64,000 bases of DNA from Paraburkholderia sejongensis (lineage in GTDB: Bacteria; Pseudomonadota; Gammaproteobacteria; Burkholderiales; Burkholderiaceae): contig NZ_JAJITD010000011.1 in the NCBI RefSeq assembly GCF_020880815.1, forward strand, positions 1 through 64,000, given 5' to 3'. Shown here one piece after another: positions 51,926-60,353 of this stretch (position 1 is its first letter; the number at the start of each line of letters is the position of its first letter). The position numbers and the translations under genes were made by a program. Under the pieces are notes generated by a model. That model was not told where the DNA came from. It saw only the letters and a program-made list of their open reading frames with translations, and did no database searches.

Positions 51926-52471
51926 TCAAAGCGCCGGCAACCAATACTCGATCACCGGCCCGTGCTTGCCGTCGATCGGATCGAGCGGCGGAAACGGCAA
52001 CGCGAGCATCGCGTCGAGTTCCTGCGGCGTGAGCGCTTCGCGGCGGATATCCCACTGCTGCCCGGCCGGATAGCCGGCGACCACCTGAAAATGCCGCTCG
52101 AACGATTGCAGGCAATGGCCGGTACCGGCCGGCAGCAGCAGCGCGTCGCCCGCGTGCAGCGTCACCACGCGCCCGCCCGGACCGCCGACGATCACCTCGG
52201 CGCTCGCCGCGGTCACGCCGAGCACCTCGTGCGCGGTCGCGTGGAAATGATGGAAATCGAAGATGCCGTCGCGCCATTGCGCGGGCCACGTGTTGCGCTC
52301 GAACAGGATTTCGAACGCGGCGGCCAGATCGCCGCTGGCGGGCGCCAGCGCGCGGCGGTAGATCACGACCGGCAGTTTGCGGTTGTTCGGCACCCAGTCG
52401 TGCGGCTCGAGCATGAATGCTTCGTACTCGGTCTGCGCGGCATCGAAGCCGTGTTTCGAATCGTTGAACAT
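51926..52471 (-). CDS. cupin-domain protein (YjlB-like)
   Basis: A 181-residue protein from ATG 52471, which sits behind a CAGGAG site. It is a single small-cupin barrel: FDFHHFHATAHEVLGVTAASAEVIVGG near 81-107 gives the first motif (H, H and E), and LHAGDALLLPAGTGHCLQSFERHFQVV gives the second with the distal His. The fold may bind a metal; substrate and reaction are unknown. It lies 154 bp upstream of the transketolase start on the same strand. No signal peptide is seen, so it is cytosolic. Confidence 0.85.
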   Translation of the reverse strand: MFNDSKHGFDAAQTEYEAFMLEPHDWVPNNRKLPVVIYRRALAPASGDLAAAFEILFERNTWPAQWRDGIFDFHHFHATAHEVLGVTAASAEVIVGGPGGRVVTLHAGDALLLPAGTGHCLQSFERHFQVVAGYPAGQQWDIRREALTPQELDAMLALPFPPLDPIDGKHGPVIEYWLPAL

Positions 52472-52592
52472 GGTTGACTCCTGACTCGCTGGCGCGGGTT
52501 GTGCGTCCGCGCGCCGGCCCCGCTGCAAGGCCGCGCGTGCGCCGCGCCAACCGCGCGCCAGGCTTGTGATTCGCGTAGCGTCGCGCACCGCG

Positions 52593-52769
52593 CTAGCCGC
52601 CGCCGATGCCTTGCAGCACCTTGCCGGTGCCGCCGCAGACGGTGCACTGCTGGCCCTCGACCTGGCCGGTGCCGCGGCACGCGCTGCAGATGTCTTCGCC
52701 CACGCCGGGGGCGTCGGGCGGCGCTTCGTCGCCGGGATTTAGCGGTTCGGGTGGCTCGTTCGGTTGCAT
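52593..52769 (-). CDS. 58-residue protein with two CxxCxGxG motifs
   Basis: Small protein from ATG 52769 with a CAGGAGA site upstream. A proline/acidic N-terminus (about 1-27) leads to CSACRGTGQVEGQQ-CTVCGGTGK at about 28-50, two CxxCxGxG units like the zinc-binding repeats of DnaJ. One zinc ion could therefore be held. It is a single zinc-knuckle module outside a J protein; it may be an RNA or protein binder. It leads a run of small proteins. Confidence 0.78.
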   Translation of the reverse strand: MQPNEPPEPLNPGDEAPPDAPGVGEDICSACRGTGQVEGQQCTVCGGTGKVLQGIGGG

Positions 52770-52822
52770 GCGGATTCTCCTGGGTGTGCTGAGGGTTCGA
52801 CACGTGGCGCGTGCGCGAGGCA

Positions 52823-53137
52823 TCAGTCCCCGCCCGTCTCCTTGCGATGGGACTCGCGCCCGCCGCCGCCCGGCGGCTCCGCGTGCGGGCCGGTGCCGAG
52901 CGGCACTTCGGCGCTTTGACGGGGCGGCTCGCTCGAGCGCGGCGGATTGGTCGCGCGGTCCACGCCGGTCTGCACGACCGGCTCGATCCCGAGCGGACTC
53001 GGCTCGACGTAGTGCGTGCCGCTCGGCCGGTTGCGGGCTTTCACTTCGTCGGACGGTTCCGGCCAGTCGCGCTGCGCGCGGGCGGGTTCGCGGTCTGCGG
53101 GTTGGGTTGGCGCATCTGTGGGTTGGCGATCCTGCAT
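52823..53137 (-). CDS. disordered acidic/proline-rich protein, 104 aa
   Basis: ATG 53137 follows GAGGAGA at the right distance. The protein is rich in P, E, R, T and G with no hydrophobic helix and no cysteine, so it is probably disordered in the cytosol. The start MQDRQPTDAPTQPADREP and a glycine-rich tail (GPHAEPPGGGG) are typical of small Burkholderiales proteins of unknown role. It lies just upstream of the zinc-knuckle gene (53 bp) on the same strand and may share its transcript. Confidence 0.7.
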   Translation of the reverse strand: MQDRQPTDAPTQPADREPARAQRDWPEPSDEVKARNRPSGTHYVEPSPLGIEPVVQTGVDRATNPPRSSEPPRQSAEVPLGTGPHAEPPGGGGRESHRKETGGD

Positions 53138-53358
53138 CTCGTTCTCCTCGTGGTTCCACGGGTGTCGCGCCTGGGCGCGCGTCCCGTCGTTAGCACTGGC
53201 ATCTGTTCGTTGCAGCAACAATCGCGCCTTCCGGATGCTCCGCGGAGCTCCCAAAGCCGCGTCGACGGGCATGGCCGTTGCGCCATGGAGGTCAGCAATA
53301 CCACTTAATTTCTTTGTAAAAGCGAAACACCCACTGCCGCGTCTGAAAGGAGAACGCC

Positions 53359-53595
53359 ATGAGCATCACGACGATTCGCGTGTCCGACACCGAGGTGCAG
53401 GTCGAGCGCACGCTGTACACGTTCGCGCAAAAGAGCGATGCGGATGCGTTCCAGAGCTGCCTCGTCGACGGTCAGGTGGATACGTGCTATCGCGCGCATC
53501 CGCCGCTGTCCGCGCGGCCGACCGTGCCCGACGAACAGCCGGACGATCCGGCGCGCGGCAGCACGATTTCGCCGTCGCTGGGCGGCATGCCTTGA
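53359..53595 (+). CDS. hypothetical protein, 78 aa
   Basis: ATG 53359 follows AAAGGAGA by a proper distance. The first half may be a small beta-sheet/helix unit (TTIRVSDTEVQVERTLYTFA, then KSDADAFQSCLVDG); the second half is proline-rich and disordered. One cysteine pair (C34, C43-like) is seen. There is no signal peptide. The gene lies alone on the plus strand among small minus-strand genes. Function unknown. Confidence 0.7.
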   Translation: MSITTIRVSDTEVQVERTLYTFAQKSDADAFQSCLVDGQVDTCYRAHPPLSARPTVPDEQPDDPARGSTISPSLGGMP

Positions 53596-53613
53596 GCGCT
53601 GGGCACGCGTCGT

Positions 53614-53859
53614 TCAGCTCTCCGGCGCCGCGCGGTCGGCCGCGACGATTTCGCGGCCGTACTCGATCGCCGCGCGCCGTGCTTCGTCGGCGGTCGCGAA
53701 CGGGCCGATTTCCGGCGCGCCGTCGAACGGAAACAGAATTCTTCGATCAGCTTTCCTGATTACTTTCAATCCACCGATATAACGGCCGTCGCCTGTTCCG
53801 TGATAGCTGGCGAAAATCTCGAAGTCGTCGTCAGCCACGTCGGCCTTGTGTCGCGCCAT
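53614..53859 (-). CDS. hypothetical small protein, 81 aa
   Basis: ATG 53859 behind AAGGAAT gives 81 residues; longer upstream frames are open but lack support. The protein has an ordered-looking body: FEIFASYHGTGDGRYIGGLKVIRKADRRI near 12-40 and ATADEARRAAIEYGREIVAAD near the end, a helix at the C-terminus. Similar short proteins occur widely in Burkholderia, but I cannot name the family with certainty. It ends in the gap to the plus-strand 78-residue gene. Function unknown. Confidence 0.65.
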   Translation of the reverse strand: MARHKADVADDDFEIFASYHGTGDGRYIGGLKVIRKADRRILFPFDGAPEIGPFATADEARRAAIEYGREIVAADRAAPES

Positions 53860-54051
53860 GGGTATTCCTTGCGGGTGCCTTTTGCCGTGCGATGTGCGAT
53901 GTACGTCGCGAAGCGCGGCGCGCACCGAGGTTGCGGCGCGCGCTGCTTCATCGAGCACTAGCGGCGAGCAATAGACGTTCCACGCGACGCACGCGCACGC
54001 CGGCACGGCATGCGGGTTGCGCAGGGCAACACAGACTTTCTGGAGATCAAG

Positions 54052-54516
54052 ATGGACTTGCCGCTATCGAAGTGCGCCGCACCCCAACCGTTCGAATGGA
54101 TCGCGTTAGCGAGCCGACCAGGATCGCTGCGGCTGCACGTGCCGGTGCCGCCCGAAGTCGATCCGAACATCGACCCGAAGACACCACCGCCGAACATCGA
54201 CCCCGACCCGCAGCCGGACGATCCGCTCGAGAACCCGCAGCCGCCCGCCGGCGATCCGCCCGCGAGCCCGCCGCCGATGCAGGCGACAGGCGACAGGCGA
54301 CAGGGCAGCCGCGGCGGCGGCGACTGCCTCGCCGCCGCGCGCGGAACCGCCGTCAAAACTGATGCATCATCCCGACATACGCGCCGGTCTGCGAATCGCC
54401 GACGAGCGGATTCGTATTGCTGCTCGAATCGCGCGGCGACGCCTGCAGCGAGAAGTTCGAATTGCTGCCGTTGCTCACATAGCCGACGGTGCCATACAGG
54501 AAGGTGCGCTTGCTGA
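54052..54516 (+). CDS. proline-rich protein with 7-nt repeat and uncertain 3' end
   Basis: ATG 54052, preceded by GGAG, starts a short ordered head (PFEWIALASRPGSLRLHVPVP) and then a run of P/D repeats (about 38-75, such as DPKTPPPNIDPDPQPDDP). The frame then enters a 7-nt tandem repeat at 54281-54304 and reads on for 164 bases over the 3' end of the porin gene, where its residues look arbitrary. Loss or gain of one 7-nt unit would give other ends; one extra unit would stop near 54360. I believe the front is real; the real stop is uncertain. Confidence 0.5.
   Translation: MDLPLSKCAAPQPFEWIALASRPGSLRLHVPVPPEVDPNIDPKTPPPNIDPDPQPDDPLENPQPPAGDPPASPPPMQATGDRRQGSRGGGDCLAAARGTAVKTDASSRHTRRSANRRRADSYCCSNRAATPAARSSNCCRCSHSRRCHTGRCAC
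54281..54304. repeat. three 7-nt units (aggcgac) in a coding frame
   Basis: Three exact copies of aggcgac plus agg lie inside the proline-rich frame. A change of one copy shifts the frame, so the tract could act as a contingency (phase-variation) site or simply mark a decayed 3' end. Confidence 0.8.
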
Positions 54517-55471
54517 TGTTGTAGGTCGTGCCTAGCAGATACATCATCGCGTGACCGGACGGGTCGTGCGCAGCGTCGCCGCTGCCTGCGCCGACGTGGA
54601 TGTAGTAGCCGCCGGCGGTCACCGCCCAGCGCGATTGCGGGCTGTAGGTTGCGCCCAGCCAGTAGTGATCGGCTTTATCGGCGACCCCGGCCGGCGAGTC
54701 CGGCGCCGAGTAATGCGTATAGGCGCCCTGGATCTTCACCTCGCGCAGATGCACGTTCGCGCCGACGAAATATTCACGCGACGCCTGGAAGATATTGCTG
54801 AAGCGCCCGCTGTTGTCGCGTAACTCGTCGTAGATCCCGCGCATGTCGAACAGCGGCGAATGATAGGTCAGCATGATGCCGTTCGAGCGGCCGAATTCGC
54901 CCGGCGCGCCGCTGTTGAACGAGCCCGGCTGATTGCCGAACGCGTATTGCCCCTGCACGTCGAAGCCCCAGAACACCGGGCTCTTGTACTCGATGTTGTT
55001 GCTGGTCTGCTGCCAGTTGCGCCCGCGCACCAGCGACGCCGACGAGAACGCCTGCTGCACGAACGGATCGAATTCCCACACGCCGTCGCTGTCGATGAAC
55101 AGATTGCGGCCGGCCTGCAACGTGCCCCACTGCTGGCTCTTCAAGCCGGCGAACGCGCGCCGCGACCATAGCCGGCCGCCGCTGGTGGTGCCGTCCATCA
55201 CCTGCAAGCCGGTTTCGAGGTTGAAGATCGCGGCGAGACCGCCGCCGAGATCCTCGCTGCCCTTCAGGCCGAGCATGCTGGTGCCCCAGTCGCCGCCCTG
55301 CGCGCGCCAGCGGCTCGCACTGCCGCCCGCGCCGTCGTTGATGTGATTCATGTATTCGAGGCCGCCGTCGAGGCGCCCGTACAGCGTCACGCTGGTTTGC
55401 GCGTGGGCGGGGCACGCCGCGGCCAGCGCGCCCGTCAGGAGCATGGAGTGAATGATGAGCGGTCGTTTCAT
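54353..55471 (-). CDS. outer-membrane porin (Burkholderia OmpC-like)
   Basis: General diffusion porin of 372 residues. A signal peptide (1-24, cut after AHA) is followed by the typical first strand QTSVTLYGRLDGGLEY, the conserved GTSMLGLKGSEDLGGGLAAIFNLE near 64-87, the loop-3-like region with GRNLFIDSD, and a C-terminal end GAYVGMMHQF whose final Phe is required for BAM assembly. About 16 strands are expected. No strong ribosome site was seen before ATG 55471. It is a single gene with its promoter in the 55472-55623 gap. Confidence 0.94.
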   Translation of the reverse strand: MKRPLIIHSMLLTGALAAACPAHAQTSVTLYGRLDGGLEYMNHINDGAGGSASRWRAQGGDWGTSMLGLKGSEDLGGGLAAIFNLETGLQVMDGTTSGGRLWSRRAFAGLKSQQWGTLQAGRNLFIDSDGVWEFDPFVQQAFSSASLVRGRNWQQTSNNIEYKSPVFWGFDVQGQYAFGNQPGSFNSGAPGEFGRSNGIMLTYHSPLFDMRGIYDELRDNSGRFSNIFQASREYFVGANVHLREVKIQGAYTHYSAPDSPAGVADKADHYWLGATYSPQSRWAVTAGGYYIHVGAGSGDAAHDPSGHAMMYLLGTTYNISKRTFLYGTVGYVSNGSNSNFSLQASPRDSSSNTNPLVGDSQTGAYVGMMHQF

Positions 55472-55623
55472 CGAATTGTTGTGGTCCGTTTGGCGCGCTG
55501 CAGGGAAGACTGAACGCTGCCCACGATAAGATAGCCGTCAATCCGGTCAGCGCCAAACCGAAATGCATGGTTTGGCCACGACATTCGCATTTATTCGTCG
55601 AATTTATTCGCAATGAGTGGGGC

Positions 55624-56301
55624 CTAGTGCGCGGCCGGTGGCATCGTCGCGATCGGAATCAGGAATTCCGACACGCCGGTCAATATGATCTGCACACCGA
55701 TGCACAGCAGCAGGAACGCCGACACCCGCAGCGCGACCTTGGTCCCTTCCACGCCCAGGTAGCGCGGGAACACCGTTGCGCGGCTATAGACCAGATACAC
55801 GGTGGCCGCCACCAGCAACGTGATCGCGACCGACGCGATGCTGGACGCGACGAACGCCGACAGCTTGTGGGTGCGGTTCGCGGTCAGCGCGATCGCGGTC
55901 GCGATCGAGCCTGGCCCGGTGGTCAACGGGATGGTCAGCGGAAAGAAGGCTTTCGACATCGCGTTCTCCGCGTCGACGCGCTTGACCCCCGCCTGATCGG
56001 CCGCCGGCGTGTCCGGCGCGTTGAGCATCTGCCAGCCGCCGACCGCCAGCGCAAGCCCGCCGCCGATCCGCAGCGCTTCCATCGAAATACCGAAGAAATG
56101 CAGCACCGGAGTGCCGATGAAGAACGCCACCAGCAGCACGCAGGTGGCGTTGATTGCGATCTTGCGCGCGAGCGCGGTGCGCTCCTCGCTGGTCAGCGCC
56201 GCGGTGCGGTCGAGAAACACGAACGCGCCGCCGATCGGATTGATGATGCTGATCAAGCCGGTAAAGCCAAACAGAATGTCCGAGATCAGGCTTTCGACCA
56301 T
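55624..56301 (-). CDS. marC: MarC-family membrane protein
   Basis: Inner-membrane protein of 225 residues with six helices. Family landmarks: LISIINPIGGAFVFL near 16-30, the second NP-like half with FFPLTIPLTTGPGSIATAIAL near 120-140, and a final helix with LLLCIGVQIILTGV. MarC proteins were once tied to multiple antibiotic resistance, but the function is unknown. It is a single gene, divergent from the DUF3311/symporter operon. Confidence 0.92.
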   Translation of the reverse strand: MVESLISDILFGFTGLISIINPIGGAFVFLDRTAALTSEERTALARKIAINATCVLLVAFFIGTPVLHFFGISMEALRIGGGLALAVGGWQMLNAPDTPAADQAGVKRVDAENAMSKAFFPLTIPLTTGPGSIATAIALTANRTHKLSAFVASSIASVAITLLVAATVYLVYSRATVFPRYLGVEGTKVALRVSAFLLLCIGVQIILTGVSEFLIPIATMPPAAH

Positions 56302-56638
56302 TTAGATGTCCATGTGTGCGCGAGTGAGCGTTGCTGGAGCCGGCGCTCCGCGCGCGGGGCCGGAAAATGCTGCAGTGCTGGCAGATGATATCGCGCCGCG
56401 CCGGCCACCCACAGCAAAAACCGCGTTGCGCGCAGTGCCCCGGGCGAGCGTCGCGCGCGCCGGCCCGCTTTGCGGCGCAGCAATCCGCGCGGAAAGATGC
56501 ACGCGCAACTTTCGTTAAGCCGACATTTATTTTGATCGACTTTACGGCGCGCGAGTATCGGGCATACAGTCTTTCGCGAAGCCGGACTTTCACGACACGA
56601 ATCCCTACGAAACGATTACCAGTCGAGGAGCTGCCCTC
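56302..56638. other. divergent promoter region, marC / DUF3311
   Basis: These 337 bases separate marC (minus) from the symporter operon (plus). No gene supported. It becomes AT-richer near 56515-56580 (tttattttgatcgacttta), which probably marks the symporter promoter. Confidence 0.5.
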
Positions 56639-56854
56639 ATGTTGCTTCGTGTACTCGCCGCACTGCCGTTCCTCGGCATGCTGGTCGGCATTGCGTTTGT
56701 CAACCGCGTCGAGCCGCTGGTGCTCGGCATGCCGTTCGTGCTCGCGTGGATCGTGATGTGGGTGATCCTCAGCTCGATCATCATGGCCGTCGTCTACAAG
56801 CTCGATCCGGCCAATCGTCAGGTCGCCGTCGACGCCACGGAGGTCCGCCCATGA
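56639..56854 (+). CDS. DUF3311 small membrane protein
   Basis: A 71-residue protein with two hydrophobic helices (RVLAALPFLGMLVGIAFVN at about 4-22 and VLGMPFVLAWIVMWVILSSIIMAVVYKLD at 28-56). This is the layout of DUF3311 proteins, which occur almost always in front of a sodium:solute symporter gene and may be its accessory subunit. Its stop overlaps the symporter ATG in ATGA (56851-56854), confirming coupling. Confidence 0.92.
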   Translation: MLLRVLAALPFLGMLVGIAFVNRVEPLVLGMPFVLAWIVMWVILSSIIMAVVYKLDPANRQVAVDATEVRP

Positions 56855-58326
56855 GCGCACTGATCATCATCGCGGCGGTCACGCTGTTCGCGCTGTTCCT
56901 CGGCGTGCGCGCCAGGCGCGGCCACGACATGAGTCTCGAACAGTGGAGCGTCGGCGGCCGCAGCTTCGGCACCGCGTTCGTGTTCCTGCTGATGGCCGGC
57001 GAAATCTATACGACCTTCACGTTCCTCGGCGGCAGCGGCTTCGCGTACGGCAAGGGCGCGCCGGTCTACTACATCCTCGCGTACGGCACGCTCGCGTACA
57101 TCCTGTCGTACTGGATGCTGCCGCCGATCTGGCGTTACGCGAAATCGCACCGCCTCGTGTCGCAACCGCACTTCTTCTCGCGCAAGTACGACAGCCCGGC
57201 GCTCGGCACGCTGGTCGCGCTGGTCGGCGTGGCCGCGCTGATTCCGTATCTGGTGCTGCAACTGAAGGGCCTCGGCATCATCGTCGCGACCGCGTCGTAT
57301 GGCGCGATCTCGTCGACGGCGGCGATCTGGATCGGCGCGCTCGTCGTGACCTCGTACGTGATCGTGTCGGGCGTGCGCGGCTCCGCGTGGAACTCGGTGG
57401 TCAAGGATCTGCTGATTCTCGCGATTGTGCTATTCCTCGGCATCTACCTGCCGCTGCATTACTACGGCAGCGTCGGCGACATGTTCCGCTCGATCGACGC
57501 CGCCCGCCCCGGCTTCCTGACCTTCCCGGCGCGCGGCTCCAGCGTGATCTGGTTCCAGTCCACCGTCCTGCTGACCGCGCTCGGCTTCTTCATGTGGCCG
57601 CATACGTTCGGCTCGATCTTCACCGCGAAGGACGAGCGCATCTTCCGTCGCAACGCCGCGGTGCTGCCGCTCTATCAGCTGATCCTGCTGTTCGTGTTCT
57701 TCGTCGGCTTCGCGGCGACGCTGCGAGTGCCGGGACTGAAAGGCGCGGACATCGACCTCGCGCTGTTCCGCCTGTCGCTGCAAACCTTCGACCCGTGGTT
57801 CGTCGGCGTGATCGGCGCGGCCGGGATTCTGACCGCGCTGGTTCCGGGCTCGATGATCCTGACCTCGGCGTCGACGCTGCTCGCCAACGACGTCTATCGC
57901 GGCATGCTCAATCGCAACGCGTCGGATGCGAGCGTTGCGACGCTCGCGCGGATGCTGGTGCCGGTGGTCGCGCTGGTCGCGGTCGGCTTCACGCTGAACG
58001 GCGGCGAGACGATCGTCGCGCTGCTGCTGATGGGCTACAACTTCGTGACGCAGCTGTTCCCGGCAGTGATCTGCAGCCTGTTCCCGCACAACCGCGCGAC
58101 GAAACAAGGCGCGTTCTGCGGGATCCTGGCCGGCGTCGTGGTGGTCGCGCTGACCACCACGCTGCACTGGAGCGTCGGCCAGGTGCTGCCGTTCCTGCCC
58201 GAACCGCTGAAGGACGTGAACATCGGCTTCCTCGCGCTGTTCGTGAACGTAGTCGTGTTCGTGGTCGTCAGCGCGGTCACGCAGCCGCGCGCGGCCGAGC
58301 AGAAGAGCCACGTGTCGGTGCATTGA
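56851..58326 (+). CDS. sodium:solute symporter family transporter
   Basis: Inner-membrane SSS transporter of 491 residues with about thirteen helices. The N-terminal helix is followed by SLEQWSVGGRSFGTAFVFLLMAGEIYTTFTFLGGSGFAYG (ends given), the SSS signature region. Other blocks are GFFMWPHTFGSIFTAKDERIFRRNA and the ALVPGSMILTSASTLLANDVYR Na+-site region. DUF3311-linked SSS members import organic acids or amino acids in proteobacteria; the substrate here is unknown. Translation is coupled to the DUF3311 gene; the GST gene starts 15 bp after. Confidence 0.92.
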   Translation: MSALIIIAAVTLFALFLGVRARRGHDMSLEQWSVGGRSFGTAFVFLLMAGEIYTTFTFLGGSGFAYGKGAPVYYILAYGTLAYILSYWMLPPIWRYAKSHRLVSQPHFFSRKYDSPALGTLVALVGVAALIPYLVLQLKGLGIIVATASYGAISSTAAIWIGALVVTSYVIVSGVRGSAWNSVVKDLLILAIVLFLGIYLPLHYYGSVGDMFRSIDAARPGFLTFPARGSSVIWFQSTVLLTALGFFMWPHTFGSIFTAKDERIFRRNAAVLPLYQLILLFVFFVGFAATLRVPGLKGADIDLALFRLSLQTFDPWFVGVIGAAGILTALVPGSMILTSASTLLANDVYRGMLNRNASDASVATLARMLVPVVALVAVGFTLNGGETIVALLLMGYNFVTQLFPAVICSLFPHNRATKQGAFCGILAGVVVVALTTTLHWSVGQVLPFLPEPLKDVNIGFLALFVNVVVFVVVSAVTQPRAAEQKSHVSVH

Positions 58327-58340
58327 GGACAACGCATTTC

Positions 58341-58988
58341 GTGTCTTACGTTCTGTACTACTCGCCCGGCGCGGCCAGCATGCCGGTGCACTGGATGCTG
58401 ATCGAACTGGGCGTGCCGTTCGAGGCCCGCCTCACCGACATCGACGCGGGCCGCCAGCGCGACCCCGAGTATCTGCGGCTGAATCCGTCCGGGCGGGTGC
58501 CGACGCTGGTCGTCGACGGCATGCCGCGGCACGAGTCGGCCGCGCTGCTGATGCTGCTCGCCGAGCGCCATCCCGACGGCGCGCTGGCGCCCGCGCCCGG
58601 CACGCCCGAGCGCGGCGCCTGGTTCGAATGGATGGTGTTCCTCGCGAACACGATGCTGCCGGCGATGCGCGACTGGTTCTACGCGGCCAGCGACGGCGAT
58701 CCGGCCGGCGCCGCCGGCGTGCGCGCGCTCGCGGTCCGGCGCATCGAGGCTGCGTGTGCGCGGCTCGATGCGCATTTCGCCGCCGGGCATGACTATCTGG
58801 TCGGCGGGCGGCTCAGCACCGCCGATCTGCTCGCGCTGGTGCTGCTGCGCTGGACCCGCAACATGCCGCGGCCGGCGACCAGCGGCTGGCCGCATCTGAC
58901 CGCGTATATCCGGCGGCTGCGCGCGTTGCCTTCGTTTATCGAGGTCAATGAGCGCGAGGGGCTGACGGAGTGGCGCAACGACGGCTGA
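58341..58988 (+). CDS. glutathione S-transferase
   Basis: A 215-residue cytosolic GST. The GTG at 58341 is the start, 15 bp after the symporter stop; a distant GAGGA lies at 58325. The thioredoxin-like half has LYYSPGAASMPVHWMLIELG near 5-24 (SMPVHW holds the usual catalytic Ser region) and GRVPTLVVDG with the cis-Pro; ESAALLMLLAERHPDG is the glutathione site. The helical half has LSTADLLALVLLRWTRNM with the N-capping Asp. It may detoxify compounds taken up by the symporter, an inference from order only. Confidence 0.9.
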   Translation: MSYVLYYSPGAASMPVHWMLIELGVPFEARLTDIDAGRQRDPEYLRLNPSGRVPTLVVDGMPRHESAALLMLLAERHPDGALAPAPGTPERGAWFEWMVFLANTMLPAMRDWFYAASDGDPAGAAGVRALAVRRIEAACARLDAHFAAGHDYLVGGRLSTADLLALVLLRWTRNMPRPATSGWPHLTAYIRRLRALPSFIEVNEREGLTEWRNDG

Positions 58989-59003
58989 GCGGCTCTGCTC
59001 CCC

Positions 59004-60353
59004 TTACGCCGGCGCCTGCCGGCCGCCGTGCGTCGCGAACGCATAGCCGTTCTTGCCGCCGCGCTTGACCTCGTACATCGCCGCATCGGCGACCGCGAGC
59101 AGGCGCCGGTGATCGTCGACGTCGTCGGGAAAACTGGCGATGCCGATACTCGCGCGCACGAGTCCCAGTCCCATCTCCTCGTCGGTGTCGATCACGCAGG
59201 CGATCAAGCGGCGCGCGATCTCGGCCAGCTCCGCCTGACTCGAAAACGCCGGCACCAGCACCGCGAATTCGTCGCCGCCGATTCGCGCGACCAGATCGCT
59301 CTTGCGCACCGACGCGAGAAAACGCGCCGATACCGCGGCGAGGAATTCGTCGCCCATCCGGTGACCGTACGAATCGTTGACCTGCTTGAAGCCGTCGAGA
59401 TCGACATACAGCACGGCCATCCGCGCGTCGGCGGGCGACCCCGGCGCGTCGCCGGCGCCGTCGAGCGCGCTCTGCAGCTTGCGGCGGTTCGGCAGACCGG
59501 TCAGCGCATCGTGCAGCGACGCATGCTCGAACTCGTGCGACTGGCCGACCAGTTGCCGATTGCGCTTCGCGTACATGCCGAGCGCGCTGAACAGCATCAG
59601 GAACAGCAGCGCGGCCAGCGCGATCAACACGCGCGCGACGTGGGTCACGCGCAAGCGGAGATCGGCGCTCGACGCATCGCGTTGCGCGCGCCAGTAGGCG
59701 GCCACGCCGCGCAGCACGATCGCGGCGTCGGCGGTGGGGGCTGGGCTCGGGTTGGGATGGCCGCCCGCGCCGGCAGCCGGGCTTCGGTCCGTGCCCGCGG
59801 CGCCGCTTCGGGCGGCGTTTTCCTGCGGGTGCGAGGCGGCGGCGGCGTCGCTGCGCGGCGTCGCGGCCGTTGCGCCCGCTGCTGCCATGGCGGCCGTTGC
59901 CGCCAGCTCCAGCGGCACATGCGGCGCCGGCGCCGGACTCGCGTTGACGAGCGCGGCGAACGACGCAAAATGTCGCACGTAGGCGGCGCGGGCCTCCCCG
60001 TAACCCTTCGCGAACTCCGCGTCGTGCTTAGCCAGCGCGACGGGCACGCGCTGCCAGACCGCCCACTGCTCGCGCGCGCTGTCGGCACGCGCGGCCGCGT
60101 CGAGCACGAGCGCCGCGTACTCCTGCCGTAACTGGTCGGAAAGCACCATGCGGACCTGGGTCGCCAGATACAGCAGGCCGATCTGCAGGCACACCAGCGC
60201 GACCACCGCGATCGCGGTCGGGCCGGGCTTGATCAGCCATGCCGGCAGGCGCGCACGGGCCGGGAAACGCGCGCGCGGAGCAGCGTCGCGAGTGCCGGGC
60301 GCGCCGCCGGCGCGCTTACGGATGCGAGTAGATGTCCTGTTCCTGGCGGCCAC
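59004..60353 (-). CDS. GGDEF-domain diguanylate cyclase
   Basis: Inner-membrane enzyme that makes c-di-GMP from two GTP. From GTG 60353 it has 449 residues, but the start is uncertain. A first helix (IAVVALVCLQIGLLYLA) and a second (VLIALAALLFLMLFSALGMYA) enclose an Ala/Pro-rich periplasmic sensor region. The GGDEF domain follows with DALTGLPNRRKLQ, LYVDLDGFKQVNDSYGH, and the active site IGGDEFAVL; SFPDD is after it. It has no EAL domain. The start region overlaps the last ~35 bases of the upstream membrane-protein gene, so translation is linked. Confidence 0.88.
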   Translation of the reverse strand: MAARNRTSTRIRKRAGGAPGTRDAAPRARFPARARLPAWLIKPGPTAIAVVALVCLQIGLLYLATQVRMVLSDQLRQEYAALVLDAAARADSAREQWAVWQRVPVALAKHDAEFAKGYGEARAAYVRHFASFAALVNASPAPAPHVPLELAATAAMAAAGATAATPRSDAAAASHPQENAARSGAAGTDRSPAAGAGGHPNPSPAPTADAAIVLRGVAAYWRAQRDASSADLRLRVTHVARVLIALAALLFLMLFSALGMYAKRNRQLVGQSHEFEHASLHDALTGLPNRRKLQSALDGAGDAPGSPADARMAVLYVDLDGFKQVNDSYGHRMGDEFLAAVSARFLASVRKSDLVARIGGDEFAVLVPAFSSQAELAEIARRLIACVIDTDEEMGLGLVRASIGIASFPDDVDDHRRLLAVADAAMYEVKRGGKNGYAFATHGGRQAPA

